Origin: Daphnia carinata
Taxonomy: Eukaryota > Arthropoda > Branchiopoda > Diplostraca > Daphniidae
DNA length: 64,000 nt
Assembly: GCF_022539665.2 (NCBI RefSeq)
Contig: NC_081340.1
Location: 6,013,357 to 6,077,356 of the forward strand
Reading direction: 5' to 3'
The translations under genes and the position numbers were made by a program. The notes beneath the pieces are model-generated. The model ran no database searches. It worked only from the letters and a program-made list of their open reading frames with translations, and was not told where the DNA came from. This document shows positions 34,801 through 46,178 of this stretch, in pieces. How positions within the stretch are numbered: the first letter of the stretch is position 1; each line of letters starts with the position of its first letter.

Positions 34801-37800
34801 GTGTTTGAAAACTAGTAGACTACACACGAATAAGAGTGTTCATGTCATTTTAATGGCCACGAAAAAAAGCAGCGGGAGGGAGTGGGACTGTGGTTTGATC
34901 CCGACCGTCCAAGTCCTTGACACGGAGGTTGTAACTAACAAAAGATATAGGTCGGGTTGGTTTTTTGCTTAACGAGATAGGACTAATCACTGGAGAACTG
35001 CGCGACAACGTGATGAATTCGACCAACGGCTCCGTCTAAAATTAACTTTATTGTAACACACTAACGTGTGCGTGTGTGTGTGTGCGTATCAAAGAGTTTT
35101 CTTCTTTCGCCCCTCCAGTTCTATTGTGATACACACACTTTTGGTTGTTCTGTTTGTTTTCTTCGAAGACGGGAGGCGGCAAAAGAATTGCATGACATTC
35201 TTTTATCCGTGGTGGGTAGGAGGGCCCGGGCAAAAGTTTTTGTTAGAAAGAAAATGAAGCAGTTCCGTCTTTCGCACACACGAGGAACATGTGGGAGGAG
35301 ACCGCCCGTTGTGGCGATTCTCTGGCGATGACATGACAATGGCCTCCAGACACTGATCGTCTCTTCTTCTTCTACCAACACGAAAATAGATTCTCTTTTT
35401 CAACGTTGCCCCCGTGCCAAAACAAGGTTGGCTTTCTTTTACACCTTTTTTTTTCCGCAGCAGCGTCCTACACATTACGGGAAGACAATTTTTAGAAAAA
35501 AAAAACAAAAACAAAACAAAAACTTTGATCTGGCGGTCCAATTCAAAAGTGTTCGACGTCTCTATTTTCTCCGAGTCAAGTGGTTTCCGGAATGTATGAA
35601 CCTCTTTTCAACCCTTATCAACATTTGAATCCAGATTGCTTCTACCCTATTTTTGGTTGGTAATTTCGAAAAAAAAATAATAGAGGGGATGCCCTACTCG
35701 AAAACGATGATAGATGTGCAGCCGGCCGAGGAAACAAGAGACTGGATTTAATACATTTTCCCTTTTTGCCTCCGTTGGCGGGCAACAGGCCGGGAAGAGC
35801 GACCAGCCGCACAGTTGCCGCTAACGGAAGGGTGTTTCGCGATGCTATTTATATAATCAGCCGCAGAATGGGAGAAAGCAAGAGCCTAACATTTTTTTTT
35901 TTGTGTGTGTGTGTGTGCTTCTGTTCTCAAAAAAAAAAAAAAAACGGGGCGCCTGCTTATCGTCAGGCAGACGAACTTGAAGTCAAGTGAGAATTATTTT
36001 TAAATGAAGAATGAGATGGCACTACCTGATCGGGCGGGCGGTTTAGTGTCCAGGCTAGGCAGGGATAAATGATCAACAGATGATTGAAGATCTTGTTGAC
36101 TTGCTTTCTCTTCTTCGACTTCACCGTGAACTTCCTCCTCTTCTTCCTCTTCCTCGTATTCTTCTTCATTTGCATCGTCGTGATGGCCGACCGGCGGAAC
36201 GGCAAACTTGTGGCAGACTTCAAAGGCTTGACCGACCGTCCGTACGATTTTCATGGCTTGGCTCTGTTATTTCAACGAGAAAGAAAAAACAAATAAATTG
36301 AAAGAAAAACATTACACAAAATTCAGGCATAAAAAATAAATTTAGGGTTTGATTGTTGTTGTTGATCTACCACCGCGTTAAAAATAAACCCGGGAGGCCG
36401 AAAACGAAAAAATGTTGCTTAACAAACAACATTGTAAATATATTATATATATATATATATACGCAAAGAATAAACATTTCTGCCTGTCTTTTTCCATTTT
36501 CGTTGGCCGTGCAACGTCCCGTTTGACGGAACAACAATACAAACGTCCTGTACACAACAACGAGTCGTGTTTCTCGGAATAACAAAAAAAAAAAAAAAAA
36601 AGAAAAATAGAAAGAGACCTCGAGATCGACGTTCTCCATGCTGTCGGAGAAGCCTTGATCTTTGAGTAAGGCAAGGTGTTGATGCGTTTGCGGATGATGC
36701 GATGAAGCGCCGGCTTCTGCGCTCGTGACTTCCGGATCGCGGAAAGACAGCTTCTTCCTCGGCCTGTCTTGCAGCTGATGCTGTTGCAACGGTTGCGCAT
36801 TTTGCGACAATCCAGCTGCTGGATGCTGAGGCAGTTCAATGACGGGAATTGTTGACGTGGCATTCGCTTGGCCAGCGGCCGCCGTTGTCGTACTGTGACT
36901 TAAAATCGAGACCGGAGGATTGTGCGGCTCTACACTAGGCGGCGGATGAGGCGGATGGACAAGAAAACGATCGGTAGATGCACTGAGCCATCCTTCGGAT
37001 CGCTCACGGAATCGCTGCTTGAGCATCTTCATTTTTTTTTTTCAAAATTGTTGAAAATCTCGCAACAATAAAAAACAATCGACTAATGTCGATCTAGGGA
37101 AGGGGGAAAATTCACTTGGCCACCGTGGCGATTTAAAAAAAAATGCACTTTGAATTGATTAACAACCTGCTACTGGCGGAATTAAACGTTTGGACTTGAC
37201 GGAAGCCAGGGCGATTGAGGACTGAAAGGATCCCCTGTGAGGTCCAGTCATCCAGTGGAAAAGCGAAAGACAAAAAAGAAAAAAAAAAAGAGGGGGCAGA
37301 TAGAAAGGAGGAGGCAAGAACGACGAAACATTTACAGAGTGCCTCTCCAAGTCCCGCCCTCGAACTGCATCATCCGACGTCGTTGGCCGTCGTCGTTGGC
37401 CGACACCGGCGACTTGGGAACACGACCAAGAGAGATCGGTCTGTGTCATGTGGTCTTCTTATCGGAATCCTTCCGAGTTTTTTTTTTCTTCTTCTTCTTC
37501 TTCCTTTTTGACCAGATTGCATATAGACTTTCGGGTTCCGCTTGACGGAATGGACGTCGGGAAATAAAAATAAGAAAGATATCCCCCTTTCCACGCACAC
37601 GTTGAAAACAGATTCAAGGATTTCGGTGGACGGGCAGACCGTGCAAAAACACAATGCCAATTGCGGCGGCCCAAAACAGCTCCAGAAATCTTCGTCGTGC
37701 GCTACCCCGATAAGAAAAGGTGAATGGATATTTAAAGGGAGGAGGATAGCGAATCAGCGGCGCCCGAAAGGCGCCTCGCCAGATTTAAAGTGGTATGAAA

Positions 37801-40800
37801 TGTCACGTACAAAATAATAATATCAAAAATTTTTTAAAAAAAGCCCTTGGCAGCAATTTTTGCATCAGATTGCTAAAATAAGATGCTGATTATTCCCGTA
37901 TTATTATTTCGTGTTTTTTTTTTAAACGGCTCGAATGGGAAAAAAACAAAAAGGGAGTCGGCGTTGTACAACTGCGCACGCAAGTGCGGCTCCTCACTCA
38001 CTATTTATAGAGAAACATTGCAGGAGCTGCCTCCTCTTCTTTTTTGTATTACTTTGCTCCTCTTTTTTTTTTATATATATGCAGACGAGTGCGCCTTCTC
38101 GAGGCGGAGATGCAACGGAAGTGTCTCGTCCATCGACGGCGGATATCGGGAATCGAAAGATAAAGCAAATGGCAAATGGATTACTCACTTTTTTAGTCGT
38201 CTTGAAGACGTTACATCGGAAGAAATTGCTGCTGGCGTCGCGTGCGATGTAGCTAAAGATTTTCAAATCTTGGGAATCGTGCGAAACGTAGAAGATCCTG
38301 ACAACAACAAAAACAAGGCAAAGTTAGAAATGTCAAAAAAATAAAATAAAAAAGGGGTGTGCGTCATTGTGAGTCATTCCGGTGTCATTTTAATGAAGTC
38401 GCCGCGCTCCAAGAAACTCATCCAATAACGGCAGACACAGATACACACAACAGTCCCCCCCCCCTTCTAGTCCGTCGGTCCTCCTAGTAGTTTTATTTTG
38501 TTTTTTTTAATGTTTATCGACCTGTCACTTTACTCGACGTCGTTTTGGAAAGAATTCAAAATCTGACGTCGATATGGATGCCCGTCTGGTCTTCCGTATT
38601 GACGTACACATATATATATATATGCGTCGCGTATCTGGGTCGAATGACCCACGTTCATCCTCTGTGACGTCTGGGCTTCTTCTATTACATAGAAAAATGA
38701 AGCCCTCTAAGAGCTACATGGCAGTAATCCAATTGTCCTTGATGGTCATTTCTTTTTTTTACCTTGTTCCGCTCCGGAACAAGCCGATCCAATTAACAAA
38801 ACTAATTTCAGGCTAATTGATCTACGCAGTACAGCTGTACCCTCCCCTTTCCATGAAACTGGGAAACCTCCCTTTTTTTCTGTTTTTTAACTAACTCTTT
38901 TACTTGAATCCGTTTACCTGTAGACGGGGTGCTGCATCAGCAGAAGGGTGCTGTCATCTACCGGCCAGTCCTTTTTCTGAACGCACGGGGGGGTTATCCA
39001 CGTTCGTTGAAATCGAAAGAAGAAATTAAGACACAGCCAAATTAGATTCAAGCCAAACACGCATATTGCCAATAACATTAAGAAAAACCAGTTTGTTTTT
39101 GGCCAAGAAAATGCGTCAACGCCACCGACTCACCTTGGGTCTGCGTTTGAATAAGGACACCTTGACGCCATCGACCGATATCTCGAATGTCACCTTCTTC
39201 TTCTTCATTCCCTTGGACTTGAACTCGTACTGTTTTCAGTTAAGCAGCCAGACAACAACAAGAAAATTGAAATTTAGTTTTATAACTTGACCTAAAAAAA
39301 AAATTGAAATAAGAACATACCCTAATTCGGCGCATTGCGGCAACGATTTCCATCCGGTTGTTGGGTCGTGGCACATCCAGACTGCCGATGTACTGCAACG
39401 AACCAAATCCCCATAGAAAAAATAACAAAACTATTAGACATAATCATTTTTTCCAAGTTGTCTATGATTTCAGATCAAAGGTGAAACTAACCCCCAGGTA
39501 TATAGACTCTCTCCCTATAATCCCCAACGTGAAACATAATCCAAAAATGGAAGTTCACACAACCGATGTTGATACACTGGTACATGCGTTGCCTGTAGGC
39601 GCAACACGCAGGTGAATTTTGATATGGAACTTACAACGCACCACAACGGCCAGAATAATTCCCGACCTGATCGAACCGCTATTCAATTCAACCTTACAGT
39701 TGATTGTGCTGTCCATGGCATCAGACTAATGGAAATACATTTGCATTCACCCTACCTCGAACCCTTACTTTATGACTGTTAACTCTACGGCGGGATTTCA
39801 CGATGCGGCGCACACAAGTGAGCCGTACCCAAATAAAAAGGAACCTTGAAAAAAAAGGAGAGATAGGAAACGAGACAGACAGAGAGATAACAAATACGTA
39901 ATAACAATGCCCTCGAGGTTAAAACCGCCAGCCACGGAGTCTATACAAACACACGGTGTAACAAGTGCGGATGATCAATTCCAAAACTCTCTGCGTGTGT
40001 CTGTGTTGCTTTCAGGTCGACTGACTCCCGCAAAAAAAATAATAATAAATAGAAAGATGAGAAAAAAGGAAAATTTTCTAATGACGTCAGTCCCACCTAA
40101 CGACGTCATCTCTATTATTTTCATAAACAGAACAAACAAATAGAAAATGAAATTCGGATTCAATAGGGTTCGATGAGTACGCCATTTCGCATGTAAACGA
40201 GGGATTTGTGGGTAGGGTTCCAATGTTTCTGCGACGATGTCTTTTCATCAAACTGCGTTCAATTTCACCAACGCAAAAGAACCGCGAGTCCTTACCGGTT
40301 TTTTTGGCACAGGTGTGTCTACGTCCACTTGGTATTTTGTTACGTTGCTAACCGGTGAATGCATACGATCCTATTTAACGCTCTCGGGTTTGATATAAAA
40401 AAATTATAATAAAGGGTTTTAAGGCCGTGCTAAATTCGTGATGAAATTCAGGTAGCCAAGGCCACGCCCCTTTCTATTTCTGACAATGACCTGCCACCGG
40501 TGGGTCCCCGCTTGTTAATGTTGAGAGAATTGCCTTGATTAAGAAAAAAAAACAATAAACAAGAAAGGTATTGGCTAAGACGGTCAACTAACCGAATTTC
40601 AAAATTGAAAGGAAAAAAAGTCAACGGTTTTTTAAAAAATATATTTGCAATCCCACATGAATGTGCGTGGAAACCGCAATAAAAATGAGCGCTAACGTGT
40701 GCTTCTCAACCGGATACTACATTTGAAGGCGAAATTCGACGTTCTACATTTTATTGCGTTCGTGACAAATTCAGCGCTTGATAGACGAGATTGCTATTGT

Positions 40801-43108
40801 TTTGACATGGCATTAAAAAAGGGCGAAAACTAAAACTAGCAAGGCAATTTTGAAAAAATAAAATAAAAAGAGGGACGTGAAATGGGAGCAAAAACAAGAG
40901 TATGGGAGTGGTAACGCATTTCCGGTTTTACGCCCGAATTCATTGAAAAATGAGCTCTTTTTTTCGGGTTGTCATCTAACTCATCAATTTTAAAATTATG
41001 GTTCCTCTTGAAAAAAAAAAAAAGCGAGCCATTGTGAACTTTTGTCAAGTCAACGCGAGACGGTATGGCACTCGCTTTAAATCGATGACCGAGAAAAAAG
41101 GCAAAGAAAAACGGGACATCGAAAAAGTTCAATTGCACGTACGTTCTTTTTTCGCTTGTAAACCGCATTGTTCACACCCAAGTGGCCGACTAACGGTGAG
41201 ACACTAATAAGTTTTCTTTCTACGAACTGTTTTGTGCTTCTATAAAGTAATACCCCCTGATTGTGTAATTTTAGCATCGTAAAAAACATGGCTGGGGCCA
41301 AACAATGAAGCGGAGGCGAATAGTTTTGAAGTTTGACACGGCCAAAATGTGTAGAAAAAACGCGAAGTGGGCTTTTTTTTTTTTCGTGATGGATCTGCAC
41401 GTTGACACGAAACCCGGAAGGAAAAGAGCTCAGAACAGCGTGACGGGAAAGGGACGACAACCTCGCGGAATCACGACGCCATTTAGTTCAAATAGACACT
41501 ACTTTGCGTTAAGGATTCGTGGGTTAAAATAGCAACAAATTGGTGCACATCTTATCGTAAGATGTGCGCAGTGTAAAACGTGATAAGCCAAAAGCAACAA
41601 AAATTCTTCGATTTGGACGCAAGCCAAACGAAAATGTTTACAGTTTACAATGCGAGAAGAGGACGAATGTGGCGTGCCTATTTGAAAATCATCCTCACTG
41701 TGTCTGTCATCACCACCTGGTCAGTCAACAAAAGTTTGTTGTTTCGTCTATTCTAATGTCCGGTTGATGCGCGCGCACACCTACGGGCATCCGGTTCAAT
41801 CTGTCTGTGTATAGGATGAGCTGTCGGATCGACATTTCCGTGATCCCTCAGCGCCCTCAATTCACCTCTTTTTTTTTTTTTTGAAAGCTTTCCCTTCGTG
41901 ACACGATACATCAACCGCCTACTATAAAAATTTTTTTAAAAATAATTCTACATTGTTGACCACGTTTTATCATCTGAAAAAGTTATCTACCTGGAGGGGG
42001 TTAAACACGAAGTTTTTTTTTTTAAATTGATAAAAAAATAGGAATGGAATGTTTTATTTCCAACCCTCTTTTTTTCTACGGGGGTGAACAAAGAAAGGGA
42101 AAAAAAATTGAGGGCAAAAAAATAAAGTTATCTACAAGAAGAAGAGGAAACCTCTTCTTTCTGGAAATGGTTAGTAGGACCCCTGGAGGAATTCTTTGCA
42201 GCTGCCTGCAGCCCATCAGTTTCCATTTAACAGGCCGGTAAAATGTGAAGCAACAGTCCCCCTCTCTTGAACCCCGACCGCCCACGGGGTGCTTTAACAA
42301 AGTTCATCAAGGGCCCTACGTGGGTCATTTCTCGTTCTTTGTCATAACTTTCTGACTCTCTCACTAACTAACTCTCTCCACACAGAAAGAAAAAACGAAA
42401 GGGGAATACAATCATCAGAAAACTTCCCTTGCTTTTAAACTCTCTTTTGTGTGTGTAACACACAAGTTGTGGTACTGCACCAGACTTTCTCGGTATGCCA
42501 CGCGTTTCGTGGCGGTTGAACGCCAATTGGCATGGAACAAAACAATGCTGGAGAAAAGAAAAAAAGAGTATAACTAAAAATCGCACGACTACAAACAAAC
42601 TGCTTGGCTGCTAAATCCCCAATGACAATTAACACAAAACAGCTTCTTGAAGAAGTGCCAACACAACGATAGATCGTGAAACTGTTTTTCACTCGACTCG
42701 CAAACTGTCAAGTAACTTCGTGATTGAGTGTCTGTGCTTAAAAACGTGCATGGAATGTGACGTCACAGCAGAAACAACAAAAAAAAACTTGACCAAACAG
42801 CATCTCTTCCATTCCACCTTAAGGATGCCCACAAGAATGGGAAATACCCAACCAGTCAATCAAACAGTTGCCAAAAAAGAAAAATACTCGAAAGAATTTG
42901 CAAGTGACCTGGCCATGGTTACAGTCGGTTGCTATAGACATCTAACAATTGTTTGTTCCCATAAAAGTTCAACTACATTCCACAGTCAACTTACTTTTGC
43001 CTGGAAAACGATGCCATGTTGAAAGGATTCATCCGAATGCAGAGGAATCCTCAAGTCAAAGTCATTATTAGGCACTTGGCAATAGGTTTGCTTCTTGTTA
43101 AAAGGCAT
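31871..43108 (-). CDS. NOS1AP: NOS1AP / Capon (PTB-domain adaptor of neuronal nitric oxide synthase)
   Basis: Nine exons (42995-43108, 39321-39392, 39134-39229, 38918-38976, 38189-38297, 36026-36263, 33233-33585, 33024-33158, 31871-32878) sum to 2184 bases, 727 residues. Exons 1-6 form the PTB domain: [118 protein letters not shown]. An acidic Glu stretch follows, then the coiled coil [20 protein letters not shown] with [18 protein letters not shown], a Gln-rich region, and the end [13 protein letters not shown]. The order matches vertebrate NOS1AP closely. The vertebrate C-terminal PDZ ligand (DEIAV) is absent. The adaptor links nNOS, Dexras and Scribble-type partners in neurons. Introns are long (3.6 kb for intron 1). 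Confidence 0.95.
36442..36461. repeat. AT dinucleotide microsatellite
   Basis: A run of alternating T and A, about 20 bases, in a NOS1AP intron. Similar short TA runs are at about 38608-38623 and 57131-57149. Confidence 0.9.
36619..37032 (-). CDS. NOS1AP: Alternative first coding exon of NOS1AP
   Basis: An open frame of 138 codons starts at an ATG in a favourable A-rich context with an in-frame TGA just upstream. It ends at donor GAG|gtctct in phase 0. It reads [20 protein letters not shown], then a Pro/Gln-rich region and [20 protein letters not shown], finishing DSMENVDLE. It lies between the exon ending FKTTKK and the exon starting [10 protein letters not shown], both phase 0, so it can be read as an alternative start. 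Such a product would contain only the last helix of the PTB domain plus the coiled-coil half. A cassette inserted into the PTB is less likely, because the upstream sequence is a poor acceptor. Confidence 0.6.
39393..42994 (-). other. NOS1AP: NOS1AP intron 1
   Basis: 3.6 kb between the first coding exon and the YIGSLDV exon. No exon or nested gene is recognised. It contains two complete CRE octamers (TGACGTCA at 40082-40089 and 42758-42765) and many A/T homopolymers. Confidence 0.7.
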
Positions 43109-44232
43109 AGTCCAACTTTTTCGAGTGTCTGATTAAACGTTCAATTACAACGTGAACTTGTAATTGAAGTAATTGACAAAACTGGGTGGACGAGTGCACA
43201 CGAAACACACAACAACACGAAACCAAGAGTCGAAAGCGGCGTGGAGCTGGCCCTGACGGGAGACTCGCTCACAACACAACACGACGGCAGCCCAGCCGAT
43301 TCCCATTTGAAGTGTTTTTAGAGAATATATATACACTTGGGTAGGTGAGTTCGGCAGTCACTGTGAAGCCGGGCTCTCTGTGTTCACGGATGAAACTTTT
43401 TTCGGTACCCAAAAATGAGTGTTTTTTATCCGCAGGGCTTTCTATCCTCACCCTCCCCCCCCCCCCGCACTTCCCTCCCATCCCTTTCCTCTCTTTACCT
43501 CGCTTTTTTTCTCAGCGTTGCCGCTTTTCAACTATTAATAGATAGCATAAAAATCCGGGTTTACTATTTGACCGTTTGGACTACTCTCACTCGTGCAAAT
43601 TGGGAAAATCCCCCCAAAAATATGAGCTTTCCTTTTGCTGTGATTAAAGTGTGTGAGTATGCAGCGGTATTTCCAAAAACGGTTTTTCCAAACATGTTTG
43701 CTGAGAGCAACCCCGTGCCATCGCGCCTATCGGCGATATTTGCATTGATCGCACTTTGGACGCCGGTCGATTGCATAGCTGGATTTTTGGTTTTTCCAAA
43801 GCACCATTTTGTCATGTAAATAGACACATGTCAGAGAGTTCGAGAACAAGGAAGATGAACCGTACAATTTAATCTCTCAACACATTAGAATGTCTGGAAG
43901 TTTTCAGATTCTTTTAATTTAGTAGGGGGAGGGGAAGAAAACAATAAACGTTGGGTTGAGCCATCTGTCGAGCTGATCACGTATTGCATCGTACCAGGAT
44001 GTGCAAGGACGAACAGACAGATTGATAGAAAACACACATTAACGAATAAGTCCCATAAAACTACGTGAAAGCACATGCCGCCTTGTTTTCTTTTTTTTTC
44101 AAAACGTTTCTATAATTGTCACTGACCCGTCTGTACATTTTCCGGCTCGCTCGTTGTAACAGATTTCTTTTTCCGGTAACGTCACCAGACACGTTGTGCA
44201 ACTGTCTAAAAACTCAAATAGAAAAGTAGAAA
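43109..44232. promoter_or_regulatory. Divergent promoter region of NOS1AP and ZNRD2
   Basis: About 1.1 kb between opposite start codons. A TATATATA element at about 43326-43333 is followed about 30 bases downstream (plus strand) by 'gcagtcactg'. A C run of about 12 lies near 43455. No coding exon is recognised, although NOS1AP 5' UTR must lie in the left part. Confidence 0.4.
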
Positions 44233-44997
44233 ATGGCCGGCTATTCCGAAAAGGATATCGATACCGAAGAAGACTGGATACCACCAACGGAAGCGGAATT
44301 AAAAGTAATCCAGGCCAGAAGAGATCGATCTGATCGTATTTCAAAAATCATGGGGAGTTACCTGCTTAAAGGCTATAAAATGTTGGCTTCAGAATGCCCA
44401 ACGTGCGGTGTAAGTACCATCTTGTTTTCATTACATTGTATGGCATTGCTCATTCTCTGTTTAATTATCCAGACAATTGAATTACAAGACAAAAAGAGCA
44501 AGATCTACTGTGTTGCCTGTGAGGAAATTGATACTGAAATTCAAAAGGACAACCCAGGTACCAGTCTACATATTCTTCGTTTCGGTTTGTAAATTTAATC
44601 AGCTGCTTAAACCTGGGTTTTCTGTTTTACAGCTTTAAGTGAAAAAGCAGCATCTAGTCAAAGGGCTGAATATCAATTCATATCAGAAAGGAGCCAACCT
44701 GAAAGAAGAATTGAACCATCCGTTGTGACTTTGCAAACTCCTGTCTCTACAAATTTGCAGCAGTCTATATTGATAAATGATGTTTCTACAAAGTCTCAGT
44801 ACAAAGCAACAGGCCTGACAAGCACAATGGATGTTGAAGAGGAATGTCTAAGGTGCCAGGAAGTTATTCAAAAAAAAATTACTTGGGCCAGATTTGCACT
44901 GGAAAGTGAGCATGACCCTAATATGGTCAGTTCATACATGAAAGTCATTACAAATGGTGTGGAAGCTATTAATGTTTTGAGAAAGTTTTCTCCCTAG
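44233..44997 (+). CDS. ZNRD2: ZNRD2 (SSSCA1-type zinc-ribbon protein)
   Basis: Three exons (44233-44409, 44473-44557, 44633-44997) sum to 627 bases, 208 residues, close to the roughly 200-residue human protein. The N-terminus WIPPTEAELKVIQARRDRSD, then KIMGSYLLKGYKML, the zinc ribbon CPTCG...YCVACEE, and KDNPALSEKAA match Sjogren syndrome/scleroderma autoantigen 1 in order and spacing. The four zinc-ligand cysteines are present. The C-terminal helical part (VIQKKITWARFALESEHDPN) matches the LLQKLTWASAEL segment of the human protein; the linker is not conserved. The cellular role of this family is poorly defined. The gene is intact, and exon 1 ends inside the ribbon. Confidence 0.95.
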
Positions 44998-45364
44998 GTA
45001 TAGTCTTTTTCTCTCGTCCTTTCCTTGTTTGAATACACAAAATTGCATCATTTTTCGTTTCTACATTTGGTTCGAGCAATTCAACCCCCATACGCGCATG
45101 CGTGTCAACAACTCAGTTGATTGCGCCTGCTCGCAACCTCCAGCTGCAGATCGTCATGGACCCTCTTGTAAAGCATGCCCAACTTGAGAAAAAATCCATA
45201 TGGTCTGTCAGCAGGTTGGAGGGGGGAAATCTTACGACTTGCATTCCAAGCTCGTAATTTAGCTGGCTTCACGCGTCTCCACTCTCTCTCGCTGGCGAAA
45301 GTTAACGTGAAGCGACAGACTTTTTACTTGTTCTAAACCTACTTGTTTCCATCCCTGTCTATTC

Positions 45365-45806
45365 ATGATGAATTCGCCTTCAGAATGTTATCGACGCGGT
45401 AAGCCTTTCGTTTTAATTGAAAAGAGTTAATGGTTTTACATTCAAGTTCCTCGCAATCCTCATCTACTTCTGTAACAGAGAATACAGAGAAGGAATCAGT
45501 CGATGAAATCCGTCAACGGATTCATTCATTACGACAAATGGTGGAAGACGAAGTAGGAGAAAAACAGCATTTCGAAGAAATGAAGAAACCAACTAAAAAA
45601 AGGAAAGAGTCTATGGATACTGGATCGCTACTAAGTTTCACGTTCGGTACTCAGAAATCATGTTAAATTGGTAAATTACTACGTACTAACAATTTCCTTT
45701 AACAGGTTTTATTTTGTTTTTACTAATTGCCGTTGGATGTTATGCATTCCGATCACTTTATCTAGCGATTATGAAACGTTACGCTGTAACGCCAACAATT
45801 CAATGA
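45365..45806 (+). CDS. Small tail-anchored protein, about 118 residues, family not recognised
   Basis: Exons 45365-45398, 45425-45646 (or to 45661) and 45706-45806 sum to 357 bases in frame. The protein begins MMNSPSECYRRELMVLHSSS, has a Ser/Thr-rich segment, a charged coiled-coil-like helix (VDEIRQRIHSLRQMVEDEVG) and ends in one hydrophobic segment (FILFLLIAVGCYAFRSLYLA) with a basic tail MKRYAVTPTIQ. This is the layout of a C-terminally anchored membrane protein. The second donor is uncertain: TTCG|gtactc and TCAT|gttaaa are both in phase, while the strongest consensus donor lies after an in-frame TAA. Unspliced, the transcript would encode a soluble 89-residue version. Confidence 0.62.
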
Positions 45807-46178
45807 ACAAACCGCTCCAGCTATTTTTTATACTGACAACCTTGTACTGAGTTTTTGCAAGATCAATACTTGGCTCTAGCCTACGAGCGCAATAATAAAT
45901 CCAGTATTTATGCAGCAAGTGTGATGTTTTAAACTGTATTACCGAAGAAACCAAGCCTATAGGTAATTGTGGTACATAAAACACCGAACATGATGTGGAC
46001 ACAAAGCTAGAACCATTGTGAATTTGTATTATACTACCAGATACAGTAGCCGAGCAAATTTTAAACGAAAAGATACGTCGATAGGGGAACACTTGCTTGT
46101 TTTTGTATTCAAATCTGAAGGAGTGTGGGCATCGTTGGCGTGGCGAGGTGTCAAAAAGAACTCATAAAACGATGCCGC

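Noticed and set aside
36367-36618. Continuation of the NOS1AP alternative exon past 36619
   Set aside because: The open frame runs on through T tracts and a TA microsatellite as low-complexity Phe/Tyr; the donor at 36617-36618 ends the coding part.
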